This document shows positions 46,752 through 56,131 of a stretch of 64,000 nucleotides of DNA, piece by piece. This DNA is from Rhizobiaceae bacterium. GTDB taxonomy: Bacteria > Pseudomonadota > Alphaproteobacteria > Rhizobiales > Rhizobiaceae. The DNA lies in the NCBI GenBank assembly GCA_029233925.1, contig JARGOX010000004.1, positions 297,738 to 361,737 on the forward strand, given 5' to 3'. The notes under the pieces are model-generated. The model was not told the origin of the DNA, searched no databases, and was given only the letters and a program-made list of their open reading frames with translations. Position numbers and translations under genes: made by a program. How positions within the stretch are numbered: position 1 is the first letter of the stretch; each line of letters begins with the position of its first letter.

Positions 46752-48421
46752 TGTCAGGCACCAATGAGATAATCCGCAATGGCGCGGTGAGAAGCATCGC
46801 CATTGTCGGCTGCGGCCCAAGGGGCATGTATGCAATGGACAGTCTTTGCCAGCTAGCAGGGAAAATGCCAGCCGAATGCCGCTTCGACGTCACTGTGTAC
46901 GAACCGGCTGAACATCCGGGTGCAGGCGCTATCTACAACCATGACCAGCCCGACTATCTGCGGATGAATTTTGCCTCCCGACACATTGATGCGTGGAACC
47001 GCCGATGGGTTGCGGATTCACCACAACATCCATCTTTTCTGACCTGGATGCAGCAGCAATATGCCGGTCAGCCAGACCCCGACGGGTTTGTCTCGCGCAA
47101 TCGTGTGGGTCGCTATCTCAGCGCTTGCTTCAGCCGTATTGTCCAGACCTGCCCCGCAAACGTGGATATTCGACTGCGCCAGACGCGCGTTGAGCACATC
47201 GAGCATCAACCGCACGGATGGCAAGTGCGCAGCGCGCAGGAAACGCGCCACTTCGAACAGGTGCTGATAACCACCGGACATCAGGACTGGCAGAGGCGCA
47301 GCCCTGGCTCGCACGACGACAGTCAACGGCGTTTCATCCCTTCGATCTTTCCCGTTGAGGAAAAGCTGAGCACAAAGCAGGTCCCACCGGGGCATGTTGC
47401 AGGTATCAAAGGCTTTGCACTGACCTTCATCGATGCATCTCTGGCGCTGACACTGGGCCGTGATGGCCGGTTCATCGAGACAGCCGATGGTTACGCCTAC
47501 AGGGCTTCGGGCAAGGAACCGGCAAGGCTGGTGCCCTTGTCACGGACCGGACGTCCGCTGCTTTGCAAACCGGATCATGGCAAATTTGTTGGGCCGGCGG
47601 CGGAGAGCATCTGGCGCGACGCCTCGGCCGCCATGAATGAGCTGCCAAAGCAAAGTTCTGCCATCTGCTTTGAAAGCCAGATCTGGCCCATCATTCTTCG
47701 CGCTGCCGAGTCGGCGGCAAACCTCGAGGAGGGCGCTGCAGGCCGATGGTTCGATCAATGGTGCGACGGCAATTTTGACGGCAAACGTGCCCTGCAGGCG
47801 ATGCGTTCATCCTTTCAGGTCGCAACAGGCCGGCGGCCGCCCGATCTGGTCTGGGCCATGGGAGAGGCCTGGAGGAAGATCTATCCAGCCTTGGTGAAGT
47901 GTGTCAGCCATGGGGGATTGAATGCGCAAAGCCAGAGACCTTTCAAAGACATAGCCCGGGAGATGGAGCGCATATCCTTCGGGCCACCGGCCATCAACAT
48001 GGGCTATATGCTGGCCTTGGCCGATGCAGGCATTCTGGATCTGAGCCGATGCGATCATTTTGCTGACAAGAGCGCCGGGCAATGGCCAGGAGATATCGAT
48101 GTCGCCATTGACGCCACAATCCCGGCTCCCGACATTTTCGACCCGCAGGGTCCGATCGGCGGTCTGGAAAAAGCCGGATATTTGAATTGCGGGCGCAACG
48201 GAGAAATTGTCATCAATCGCAGCGGACAGGCGCTGACTGAAGGAAGGGCCGTCCCCGGACTGTCTGTCATCGGAAGGGCCACGGAGGGCTGTGTTCTGGG
48301 CAATGATACGTTGAGCCGCACCCTTCACGACCATATCCGCCATTGGGCCGAAACGATTGTCGGCTCGCCACCTTTGCCTGCATCGTTTGAGTGCCCGCGA
48401 GAACTGGAGATGCATGCATGA
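46751..48421 (+). CDS. FAD/NAD(P)-binding protein of the SbnA/SbnI-like cluster
   Basis: This 556-residue protein has an N-terminal dinucleotide-binding motif, IAIVGCGPRGMYAMDSL, followed by PGAGAIYNHDQPDYLRMNFA. This is the pattern of the FAD-NAD(P)-binding family (HpyO-like), and the C-terminus GLSVIGRATEGCVLGNDTLSR fits. Its substrate is not known. In this operon it may replace SbnB, the NAD+-dependent enzyme that oxidatively releases diaminopropionate, or oxidise another intermediate; both are inference. Start and stop overlap the neighbours (TGATG upstream, ATGA downstream), so expression is tightly coupled. Confidence 0.8.
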   Translation: MSGTNEIIRNGAVRSIAIVGCGPRGMYAMDSLCQLAGKMPAECRFDVTVYEPAEHPGAGAIYNHDQPDYLRMNFASRHIDAWNRRWVADSPQHPSFLTWMQQQYAGQPDPDGFVSRNRVGRYLSACFSRIVQTCPANVDIRLRQTRVEHIEHQPHGWQVRSAQETRHFEQVLITTGHQDWQRRSPGSHDDSQRRFIPSIFPVEEKLSTKQVPPGHVAGIKGFALTFIDASLALTLGRDGRFIETADGYAYRASGKEPARLVPLSRTGRPLLCKPDHGKFVGPAAESIWRDASAAMNELPKQSSAICFESQIWPIILRAAESAANLEEGAAGRWFDQWCDGNFDGKRALQAMRSSFQVATGRRPPDLVWAMGEAWRKIYPALVKCVSHGGLNAQSQRPFKDIAREMERISFGPPAINMGYMLALADAGILDLSRCDHFADKSAGQWPGDIDVAIDATIPAPDIFDPQGPIGGLEKAGYLNCGRNGEIVINRSGQALTEGRAVPGLSVIGRATEGCVLGNDTLSRTLHDHIRHWAETIVGSPPLPASFECPRELEMHA

Positions 48422-49887
48422 GCCGCCATGAACCCTTCAAACCCACCTGTAGCGGTGTGCAACAGCTGACACCACGGTTGGAACCATGGATGCGCGGATT
48501 ACTCACCGGCTCCCGGCTGGAAACGCTGGTGAAGCAATACGGATCGCCACTGAACATCCAGTCGAGCGAACCCTTCAAGCGCAACCTGTCCGATTTGAAC
48601 CAGGTCGCGCAAAAACGCGGCCTGAAGTTCAAACCCTTCTTCGCACGCAAGGCCAACAAATGTTTAAGTTACATTGATGCAGCGCATGCGCTTGGCTGCG
48701 GGATCGACACGGCAAGTCTTGCGGAAGTGGAGCAGGTCCTGCAACGCGGGGTGCCCGGATCAGATATCGTGTGCACGGCAGCGGTCAAAACCCGGGACCT
48801 GCTGCAACTGTGCGTGGACAACGGCGTCACCATCATTATCGACAATGCGGATGAACTTGACCTGCTGAGCATGATTGCTGCTGATGCCGGACGCCGGGCA
48901 CGGATCGGTTTGCGCCTTTGTGGTTTCAAGCATGAAGAAAACATCCTGCACTCACGGTTTGGTTTTCCCCTGTGCGATCTGCATGCCCTTGTCGCACGCT
49001 GCGAAGAACAGGCGGATAACTTCAATCTGATCGGCCTGCACTTCCACCTGAACGGCTATGATGCCAACCATCGCGTTTCGGCGCTGAGACAGGTCATTCC
49101 CGTAGCAACGGAATTGAAAAAAAGCGGCGGGCCGTCGTTCTTCATCGACATAGGCGGCGGCATTCCCATGCGCTACCTGGAACAGTCGACGCAATGGGAC
49201 GACTGGTGTCAGGCGCATGGCGAGGCGCTGCTGGGTGCGCGTGAACCGATCACCCGGGACAATCACGGCATAGGTCGGCTGGTGCATGAGGGTAAAATAC
49301 TGGGCACGGTTGATGCCTATCCACCCTATCACCCCTGCGTCCAGCAGGACTGGCTGGCATCCATCCTGGATGCGCCCCTGGATGCGTCCGGTCTGGATGC
49401 TGACAATGGCGATGCGACCATCGCCCAAACACTGGTGGCTGCCGATCTGGAGTTGCGGTGTGAACCCGGCCGTTCGGTGCTCGACGGCTGTGGCATGACC
49501 GTTGCTGCGGTTCAGTTTCGCAAACGCGACAGCCAGGGCAATCTTGTGATTGGCGTCACCATGAACAGCACCCAATGCCGCACAGGCTTCAAGGAATTCA
49601 TGCTCGACCCCCTGCTGGTGCCGAAAGCCGAGGATCGCCAACCAACCGATGCCGCCGCAGGCTATCTGGCGGGCACGTATTGCACCGAATCGGAATGGCT
49701 CAGCCTGCGCAAAATGCGCTTTCCCATGGGTGTCAGCGTTGGCGACCTGATCGTCTTTGCCAATACGGCCGGTTACCTCATGCATTTCAGGGAGAGTCGT
49801 TCGCACCAGTTCGATCTGGCAAAAAATATCTTCCAGTCGGATGAAACGGGTCCGGTTTCATTTGTGCTGGATGAGATTGACGGTTAA
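48418..49887 (+). CDS. Fold-III PLP-dependent decarboxylase (LysA/SbnH-like)
   Basis: This 489-residue enzyme has the alanine-racemase-like barrel. The PLP lysine, Lys78, lies in FFARKANK; the glycine loop is FIDIGGGIP; the phosphate-binding motif is CEPGRSVLDG; and the catalytic Cys-like motif is GTYCTESEW. Family members decarboxylate diaminopimelate, ornithine, arginine or, for SbnH, a citryl-diaminopropionate intermediate. About 70 extra residues lie between the barrel loops (residues 270-345), longer than typical LysA. It is the last gene of the four-gene operon. Housekeeping lysine synthesis is unlikely to be its role in this context. Confidence 0.85.
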   Translation: MSRHEPFKPTCSGVQQLTPRLEPWMRGLLTGSRLETLVKQYGSPLNIQSSEPFKRNLSDLNQVAQKRGLKFKPFFARKANKCLSYIDAAHALGCGIDTASLAEVEQVLQRGVPGSDIVCTAAVKTRDLLQLCVDNGVTIIIDNADELDLLSMIAADAGRRARIGLRLCGFKHEENILHSRFGFPLCDLHALVARCEEQADNFNLIGLHFHLNGYDANHRVSALRQVIPVATELKKSGGPSFFIDIGGGIPMRYLEQSTQWDDWCQAHGEALLGAREPITRDNHGIGRLVHEGKILGTVDAYPPYHPCVQQDWLASILDAPLDASGLDADNGDATIAQTLVAADLELRCEPGRSVLDGCGMTVAAVQFRKRDSQGNLVIGVTMNSTQCRTGFKEFMLDPLLVPKAEDRQPTDAAAGYLAGTYCTESEWLSLRKMRFPMGVSVGDLIVFANTAGYLMHFRESRSHQFDLAKNIFQSDETGPVSFVLDEIDG

Positions 49888-50062
49888 GGCTGTACGACTT
49901 TGCTCGCCTGAAGGTACAGTGCAAATCATCTCAACCCGTAATAAATACGGCACATCCAAAAGGACTCCCTCCATCATTCAGCAGAGGGTCTGTTTCCCGT
50001 TTTATCGATGCCGGACGCGCCGGATTGAGACTATCGTCAACTCAAATTCCAAGGAACCAAAA

Positions 50063-50209
50063 ATGAACCGCAATATGCTCTATATCGTCATTGCCATACT
50101 GGTCGTCGTTGTCGCCGTTCTGGGCTACAAATATTATCAGGACAGCCAGCAGACCACCGGCGTCGAAATCAATATGGGCAAGGACGGCATTTCCATCGAA
50201 AAGAAGTAA
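50063..50209 (+). CDS. 48-residue single-span membrane protein
   Basis: A small gene with a good ribosome site (AAGGA, 6 nt before ATG). The product is MNRNMLYIVIAILVVVVAV followed by a soluble tail with KYYQDSQQ and EINMGKDGISIEKK. It has one N-terminal membrane segment (residues 5-21) and a C-terminal segment that may be periplasmic. I do not recognise a function. It follows the decarboxylase operon after 175 nt and is followed by a hairpin at 50222-50251. Confidence 0.7.
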   Translation: MNRNMLYIVIAILVVVVAVLGYKYYQDSQQTTGVEINMGKDGISIEKK

Positions 50210-50221
50210 AGACGCCAAGAT

Positions 50222-50251
50222 CCGGTGTTGCGCCGACTGCGCGCAACCCGG
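50222..50251 (+). terminator. GC-rich hairpin after the 48-residue gene
   Basis: CCGG-T-GTTGCGC pairs with GCGCAAC-CCGG around a 7-nt loop, with one bulged T. No T run follows. It is a probable transcript 3' end for the small membrane protein. The remainder of the gap to 50423 shows nothing further. Confidence 0.55.
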
Positions 50252-50423
50252 TGGTGGCTTGGATCAGCCAACGATTGCTAACGATTGACCGGTCTCCATT
50301 GAGAAACAATCACATGGCGCGATCGACGGTAAAATCCAGGTGAAACAACATGCCATATCCTCCAATTGTGTTTGTTGGCCCACCCGGTCAGGCAAGCCGA
50401 GTTCTTTGCGAGCGCAGTCGCCC

Positions 50424-50819
50424 TCAGCCGTAACGACCGCCCGCCTGCAACACCTCGATCTGATAGCCGTCAGGATCTGCGATGAAAAAGAACTTTGCCA
50501 GCAAATTGCCATCCGGCTTGAATTCAACGATGTCGCGGGGCGCATAGCCCGCAGCGCCACACGCGGCATGCGCGGCCTCGAGATCGTCCACGGCAAAGGC
50601 CAGGTGCCCGTAGCCGTCCCCCAAATCATAGGGCTCTTCGCGCCCCTTGTTGACTGTCAGTTCCAGCTCGAAGGTGGTGTCCGATCCAACGAGATAGACC
50701 AGCGTGAAATTTTCGAAATCAAGGCGATCCTTGACCATCATGCCAAAGGCTGCGCCGTAGAATGCAATTGATTTTTCCTCGTCGAGGACCCGGATCATTG
50801 AATGAATTGGTTTTGCCAT
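50424..50819 (-). CDS. VOC-family protein (glyoxalase I-like)
   Basis: This 131-residue protein has the two beta-alpha-beta-beta-beta modules of the vicinal-oxygen-chelate fold: MIRVLDEEKSIAFYGAAFG at the start and GHLAFAVDDLEAAHAAC in the middle. Near the end FIADPDGYQIEVLQ is typical of lactoylglutathione lyase. The metal ligands expected of glyoxalase I (His, Glu, His, Glu) appear present (His8, Glu72, His93, Glu121 by count). The start at 50819 fits the family; the frame continues upstream without similarity. Confidence 0.85.
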   Translation of the reverse strand: MAKPIHSMIRVLDEEKSIAFYGAAFGMMVKDRLDFENFTLVYLVGSDTTFELELTVNKGREEPYDLGDGYGHLAFAVDDLEAAHAACGAAGYAPRDIVEFKPDGNLLAKFFFIADPDGYQIEVLQAGGRYG

Positions 50820-51055
50820 GATGCACCCGCCTGTTACAGGTCCTCCTCCCAGCTGTTTGCGACACCGGTAAAGGCATATCATCATTTTCGTGAGTCAGGG
50901 TATCATGCGGTTACGACACAGGCTGTTTTGGCACCGTGTAACGTCCGTCAGGCCGTTGACCGTGATGAAGGCGCGCCATTGCCAAAGCAACCGAAAAAAC
51001 CGGATATTTCTGTTGGAAGCTGCAAAACGGTGTGTTGCTATTTTAGGGGGTATCC

Positions 51056-51478
51056 ATGAGCAAGGGTCTGCAACCAACTTTCCTCGAACCCGGTCAGGGG
51101 CGCACCTACGACATGGGTCGCATCAAGGCGATTTTCAAAGCCGACAACAGCGAAACAGACAATCAATATTCGATTTCCGAATGGTGGATGGAGCCCAATA
51201 CGAAGGGTGTCGGCGCCCATTCCCATGAGAAGGAAAACGAGATCTTTGTTGTATTGGAAGGCACCATGCGTTTCCTTGTGGGTGATACCTGGCGTGATGC
51301 AAAAAAGGGCAGTTTCATCTATGTGCCGGCTGGCATAGTGCACGATTTCGAAAACCACAGCCAGGAACGGGCCGGCATTTTGAATATCTTCGGACCCGGC
51401 TCCTTCGAGTCAAACATGCCGATGATCGTCCAATGGTTTCAGGAGCACCCGCCGGAAGATGCGGTTTCAGGTAACTGA
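51056..51478 (+). CDS. Cupin-domain protein
   Basis: A 140-residue single-domain cupin. Motif 1 is GAHSHEKENEIFVVLEGTM, motif 2 is PAGIVHDFEN; together they supply the His/His/Glu/His metal ligands. Substrate and activity are unknown. It stands alone, with a 297-nt stretch to the next gene (51479-51775) in which I see no gene or clear regulatory element. Confidence 0.85.
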   Translation: MSKGLQPTFLEPGQGRTYDMGRIKAIFKADNSETDNQYSISEWWMEPNTKGVGAHSHEKENEIFVVLEGTMRFLVGDTWRDAKKGSFIYVPAGIVHDFENHSQERAGILNIFGPGSFESNMPMIVQWFQEHPPEDAVSGN

Positions 51479-51775
51479 GACGCCAGGAGGCGGTGTTGCG
51501 CCTGTTGCGCGGACCCCGGATGCGGCGGTGCAAGATCAAACAATCTGGAGCGCTCATGCCCAGCAAGCGCCACGCTTTCACCTTCAACCGGTGAGGGCTT
51601 TCGGGATAGGGCACAGGCACCCTATCGGATTGTCCTGGCCTGTTTAAATCCAGATCATTCCATCGAACATCCACACTTACCGGTTGCACCATCAGGTTGA
51701 ATCTGCAAACTATTCTGGATATTTTGCTTCTATGAAATAGACAAATCTGATTTCGATCATTCCGGGATTTGATGA

Positions 51776-53803
51776 ATGCATTTTTGTAAGAATAATATTG
51801 TCTTGCGCCTTGGTGGCATTGAGCCGGTTCAATTTGTCGTTCGGGTCCTGTTTCTAATGCTTTTGCTGGCAACCAGCACCAGTACTGTCACCTCACCCGC
51901 ACGCGCCAATGCAGGCATTGCCAAGGCGCCTGCACCGTCTTGGGTAACGGATCTGGATATCCCGGAGCCTTTACCCGAACGCATCGATCAGGTGATCAAC
52001 GGAGCTTACTATTTGCTCTTATCGAGACAGATACGGTTTCAAAATCAGCAAAGAACGGCCTATCGGCGCATCGCGGTAAAAGTGACCAACCGTGAAGGAC
52101 TGGAAGAGGCCGGTCACATTTCTATCGAATTTCGGCCCGAGCGCGAAAATATCACAATCCATGGCATTCGCATCTACAGGAATGGTGGTGTGACAGATAT
52201 TCTGGACGACACTGATTTTCATACGTTTCGCCGGGAAAAAGATCTTGATAGTGGCATACTTGACGGAAACTGGACCGCTTTTGCCAATCTCTATTCGGTT
52301 CGCATTGGTGACATAGTCGAATATTCTTACAGCAGAACGTTTCAGACAATCCTGATGCAAGACGAATTTTTCGGTCGGTTTTCGACAAATTTCGGCTCGC
52401 CTGTGGGGGTCCTTGAAACGCGTATCATGGTTCCGAAAAATATGAAGCTGGCTATAAGGCAGCCAGAGAATCCGGTTCAGATCATCACAAAGGATTTGCC
52501 GGGCGAACGCATTTACAGCTGGGTACAAACAGACCCCGAACCCATCCGCTATGAAGACCATGTACCCTCCTGGCACGATCCCCAGGACGTGGTCGGCGTT
52601 AGTTCCGTGCAGAACTGGTCAGCCGTCGCGGCAGATTCACTCGACCATTACACCCCGGTTCAGACTTTGCCGCGCGCATTCCGCGAAAAACTGGATCAGA
52701 TTGGAAACAGCACCTCTGGTTCGCGTTATCGCATCTCCAAGGTGCTTTCCCTTGTGCAAAACGAGATTCGTTATGTAGGTATCGAAATTGACCGTGGCGC
52801 CTTTATTCCCAGACCACCTGACGTTGTGCTGAAGCAGGGATTTGGAGATTGCAAGGACAAGAGTTATTTGATGGTGGAGGCCCTGCGCCACCTGGGAATT
52901 AAGGCGGTGCCTGCTCTTGCGCATCTGAGCCGGGGGCAGACGCTCGCTGACATCCTGCCTTCGCCGTATGTTTTCAACCATGTCATCGTCAAGGCGCAAG
53001 CCGACGGACAGACCTTCTGGCTGGATCCGACCAGAACCCAACAATACAGTCCGGATCCGATCAACTCGCAAGCCGATTATGGTTACGTCCTGCCGATTTC
53101 AAAAGATACGACAGAACTGGAGCGCATTGTCCCGGTCTTTCCCGACACACCAAATACGATTGTGGAGGAATCCATAACGATCAATGCCGAAGAAGGTCAG
53201 CCTTTGGTCAAACTGAAGGTCAAATCCCTGTACAAGGGCAGTGACGCTGATGAATTCAGGGTGAAGCTTGCCGGCAAGGGCTCCAGATATTACGCCGATG
53301 TCTATAAAAAATATTATGCCGGTCTCTATGAACAGATAGCGCCCGCCGCAGATATAGAAATAAGCGACGATATCGAAAACAATATCCTGCAAGTGCTTGA
53401 ACAGTACGAAGTTCCAGGCACGGCAGATTACAAAGTCCTTCTGGAAAAGTTTTATCTGCAGGCCGATACGGTCCGTTCGATTTTGACAAAACCCGACAAT
53501 GAAGAGCGCCAAAGGCCCTTCGTTCTGCCGTTTCCCATTCATCGTCAGCACAGGGTGTCGGTAGAAAACCTGTCAGGCACTTACAAACCACTTGATCCGA
53601 TTGATATTGAAACCCCCTATCTGAACTTTGCGCTTCGCTCCTCCTTCGAAAAGAAAAAACTGATCGTTGGCTGGACATTGAAAACGAAACAGGAAGCAGT
53701 CAGCGCATCGGATTACAAGAACTATGGTGAAGTGTATGATTCACTCATCTCCGAAACGAGCTGGTGGTTTGACCTGACGCAAGAAGTTGAAGGCGAACAA
53801 TAA
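51776..53803 (+). CDS. DUF3857/transglutaminase-like exported protein
   Basis: This 675-residue protein has an N-terminal hydrophobic signal (VRVLFLMLLLATS, Ala-rich cleavage region near residue 45), then a DUF3857 domain at about 70-250. A transglutaminase-like core at about 310-430 has the triad Cys in GFGDCKDKSYLM, His in FNHVIVKA and Asp in FWLDPT, and a C-terminal beta-rich part follows. It is probably periplasmic. Proteins of this build are widespread but uncharacterised; a protease or amide-forming role is possible. It is the second transglutaminase-fold gene within 9 kb, without close similarity to the one at 44.1 kb. Confidence 0.85.
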   Translation: MHFCKNNIVLRLGGIEPVQFVVRVLFLMLLLATSTSTVTSPARANAGIAKAPAPSWVTDLDIPEPLPERIDQVINGAYYLLLSRQIRFQNQQRTAYRRIAVKVTNREGLEEAGHISIEFRPERENITIHGIRIYRNGGVTDILDDTDFHTFRREKDLDSGILDGNWTAFANLYSVRIGDIVEYSYSRTFQTILMQDEFFGRFSTNFGSPVGVLETRIMVPKNMKLAIRQPENPVQIITKDLPGERIYSWVQTDPEPIRYEDHVPSWHDPQDVVGVSSVQNWSAVAADSLDHYTPVQTLPRAFREKLDQIGNSTSGSRYRISKVLSLVQNEIRYVGIEIDRGAFIPRPPDVVLKQGFGDCKDKSYLMVEALRHLGIKAVPALAHLSRGQTLADILPSPYVFNHVIVKAQADGQTFWLDPTRTQQYSPDPINSQADYGYVLPISKDTTELERIVPVFPDTPNTIVEESITINAEEGQPLVKLKVKSLYKGSDADEFRVKLAGKGSRYYADVYKKYYAGLYEQIAPAADIEISDDIENNILQVLEQYEVPGTADYKVLLEKFYLQADTVRSILTKPDNEERQRPFVLPFPIHRQHRVSVENLSGTYKPLDPIDIETPYLNFALRSSFEKKKLIVGWTLKTKQEAVSASDYKNYGEVYDSLISETSWWFDLTQEVEGEQ

Positions 53804-53892
53804 GAGCAGAACGACCGTTTGTCGGGCCGTGTCGTATGTGGTTGCTGGCTCCGCCAATTTTTCCAATTCGTAGCCGCCGAGGGAATATCGCC

Positions 53893-54285
53893 ATGGGCCT
53901 GGATGACATTTATAATCTCGATTACGCAGTCCTGTTGTGCACCAGAATGGAGGAAACGAAAGTATTCTATCGCGACGTCATGCGGTTTCCGATTGAGACC
54001 AACAGGGAAAACTGGGTGAGTTTTCGCATTGGCGCCACATTGTTGACGTTGCGACCGCGCGGTCCATGGTCTGTCTGTGATGATGGCAAGGCGGTCCCCG
54101 GATCAGCCTCTGTCCAACTGGCATTCCGGGTCCCTCCCCCGGCAGTCGATGCCTGCCATGCGGAACTTGTTGCTGCCGGCGTGCCCATCCTGAGGGAGCC
54201 AACTGATCTGCCGGACTGGCGACACCGCACCTTGTTCTTTCGCGACCCGGAGGACAATATTATCGAAATCTACGCCGAGTACTAA
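53893..54285 (+). CDS. VOC-family protein (bleomycin-resistance/glyoxalase superfamily)
   Basis: This 130-residue protein has the VOC fold: YAVLLCTRMEETKVFYRDVM at the N-terminus and FFRDPEDNIIEIYAEY at the C-terminus. The start at 53893 is preceded by GAGGGA; the frame runs further upstream without similarity. Substrate unknown. Its stop overlaps the end of the convergent HxlR gene by 4 nt. Confidence 0.85.
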   Translation: MGLDDIYNLDYAVLLCTRMEETKVFYRDVMRFPIETNRENWVSFRIGATLLTLRPRGPWSVCDDGKAVPGSASVQLAFRVPPPAVDACHAELVAAGVPILREPTDLPDWRHRTLFFRDPEDNIIEIYAEY

Positions 54286-54695
54286 AACGATTGCTTGTCC
54301 TGTTTCTCCTGCCAGACCTTGGCAATCCTTGGCATACTGGTTTCAATCCAGTCGGCCAGAATGCGGACCTTCTCTGCAGCCTCCCGGCCCAAAGGGGTCA
54401 GACTGTATTCGACATGCGGCGGGACCACGTCGAAGGCATGGCGATGGACCATGCCGTCATCTTCCAGGGCTTGCAGTGTCTGTGCCAGCATGCGCTCGCT
54501 GACACCGCCCACTCTGCGCCGAAGCGCGCTGAAGCGATAGGTGCTGGTCTCCAGGGCAATCAGGATCAGCACGCCCCAGCGGCTGGTCATGTGCTTGAGA
54601 ACCGCGCGCGAAGGGCATTGCGCGGCCATGAGATCGCCACGTGCTAGATGCGTTGACAAGGGTTCGGGGGTCAGGCTGTTCGGATGCTCAGTCAT
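54282..54695 (-). CDS. HxlR-family transcriptional regulator
   Basis: This 137-residue winged-helix protein of the HxlR type has an early Cys in MAAQCPSRAVLKHMTSRWG, then LRRRVGGVSERMLAQTLQALEDDGMVHR as recognition helix and wing. HxlR regulators often sense quinones or aldehydes through the N-terminal Cys. It is divergent from an NmrA-type quinone oxidoreductase with 93 nt between starts, a classical regulator-target arrangement. Confidence 0.92.
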   Translation of the reverse strand: MTEHPNSLTPEPLSTHLARGDLMAAQCPSRAVLKHMTSRWGVLILIALETSTYRFSALRRRVGGVSERMLAQTLQALEDDGMVHRHAFDVVPPHVEYSLTPLGREAAEKVRILADWIETSMPRIAKVWQEKQDKQSF

Positions 54696-54788
54696 TTTCT
54701 TTACACTTACCTTTTTGTGCGTACTTACTTTTAGTTCGCTTAAACAATATGTGTCCTTTCATCAGATTAATCAATGAAAGGTTTTCAA

Positions 54789-55634
54789 ATGACAATTGCA
54801 ATTACAGGCGCCACAGGACAACTCGGTCGTCTCGTCATCGCGGGATTGGCCGCAAAAGGCAAAGCGGATAGTGTCGTGGCTCTGGCCCGTTCACCGGAAA
54901 AAGCAGCCGATCTCGGTGTTGCGGTGCGCACAGCCGATTATGACAAGCCGGAAACGCTTGCTCCGGCACTGGCCGGTATCGACAGGCTGCTTTTGATCTC
55001 CGGCAGCGAGATCGGCAAACGCACGCCACAGCACCAGGCGGTGATTGAGGCGGCAAAGGCTGCCGGGGTGAACCATATTGTCTACACCAGCCTGCTCAAA
55101 GCGGATGTTTCGCCGCTCAGCCTGGCAGAAGAGCACCGCCAAACGGAAGCCATGATCACAGCATCGGGGCTGGCCTATACAGTGTTGCGCAACGGCTGGT
55201 ACACGGAGAATTACACCGGTTCGATCCCCGGCGCGCTGCAGGCTGGCGCCTTCGTCGGTTCGGCAGGTGACGGGCGCATTGCCTCGGCCACACGCGCCGA
55301 TTATGCCGAAGCTGCCGTCGCTGTGCTGACCGGGACAGGCCACGCGGGCAAGACCTACGAGCTGGCGGGAGATACGGCCTATACATTGACGGATCTGGCT
55401 GCCGAAATCAGCAAGCAAACCGGCAAGACCATCCCCTTCCAGAACCTGCCTGCGGAAGAATACGCCAAAATCCTGGTGTCTGTTGGATTGCCCGAGGGTT
55501 TCGCCGCAGCACTGGCCAGTTTCGACGCCGACGCGGCAAAGGGCGCCCTGTTCCATGACAGCAAGGATCTGTCGACGCTGATTGGACATCCGACGACACC
55601 CCTGTCTGAGGCTGTCGCCGCAGTGCTTGCCTGA
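54789..55634 (+). CDS. NmrA-type NAD(P)H:quinone oxidoreductase (QOR2/YtfG-like)
   Basis: This 281-residue atypical short-chain dehydrogenase has the Rossmann motif ITGATGQLGRLVIAGL at the very N-terminus. YTSLLKADVSPLSLAEEHRQTE and LRNGWYTENY are typical of the QorB/YtfG group that reduces quinones with NADPH. AAAGG lies 7 nt before ATG 54789, so I prefer it to the in-frame ATG at 54774. It is probably repressed by the divergent HxlR regulator. Confidence 0.9.
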   Translation: MTIAITGATGQLGRLVIAGLAAKGKADSVVALARSPEKAADLGVAVRTADYDKPETLAPALAGIDRLLLISGSEIGKRTPQHQAVIEAAKAAGVNHIVYTSLLKADVSPLSLAEEHRQTEAMITASGLAYTVLRNGWYTENYTGSIPGALQAGAFVGSAGDGRIASATRADYAEAAVAVLTGTGHAGKTYELAGDTAYTLTDLAAEISKQTGKTIPFQNLPAEEYAKILVSVGLPEGFAAALASFDADAAKGALFHDSKDLSTLIGHPTTPLSEAVAAVLA

Positions 55635-55775
55635 AACAATGCCAAAATGTGCTGCGGACCATCGTTGGCCCGCAGCACGATCTGATTGATTCTGGACAAA
55701 TGAACAGACACAAATGGCGCAACACGCGCCGGAAATTGCAAACCGGACAGTGAGAAATGATAGCTGCATCGTACT

Positions 55776-55997
55776 TCAAACGTTAATCGTCAGCGAGCCT
55801 CCCCGGTGACCACAGCGCCTGCAGACCAGCAGCGGCGGAATTTTTTGATCATTGATGAAAACATGATCCGGCCCAAAGCGCGCGATCAAGGCCGCCAGAT
55901 TCATTCTGCGCGCGCTGCCGCAATTGCGGCCCTGGCAATGAGCGGTCAACTGCCAGGATTCGCGCTGCAGATCGGCAAGAGTTGTAACTGTCGTCAA
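55776..55997 (-). CDS. Small zinc-ribbon-like hypothetical protein, probable TTG start
   Basis: This short protein of about 73 residues has two Cys pairs: CQGRNC in the first half and CRRC in the second (LTAHCQGRNCGSARRMNL; PPLLVCRRCGHRGG), which suggests one zinc ribbon. GAGG lies 7 nt before a TTG at 55997, which I take as the start. An ATG-initiated frame reaches back to 56036 but lacks a ribosome site. The function is unknown. Confidence 0.68.
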   Translation of the reverse strand: MTTVTTLADLQRESWQLTAHCQGRNCGSARRMNLAALIARFGPDHVFINDQKIPPLLVCRRCGHRGGSLTINV

Positions 55998-56131
55998 TGG
56001 CGAACCTCGTGATCGAGTTGTTGATTCGCCGCACAAGGAAACAATAGCTGTCAGCAGTGTTTGAGGGATAGGGATAAAGTCCGCGTCGCCTATTTATTTT
56101 CAGCGCCCATTCGGATCCAACGGGGAAATGG

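Noticed and set aside
45214..49887. Complete staphyloferrin B type siderophore cluster
   Set aside because: No NIS synthetases, citrate synthase, SbnB or exporter are present, and the promoter is a stress type rather than an iron box. Only the SbnI, SbnA and SbnH-like steps can be argued.
51479..51775. Possible small gene or repeat after the cupin gene
   Set aside because: The start of this gap loosely resembles the hairpin at 50222-50251, but the arms do not pair well and no frame has a ribosome site or family likeness.
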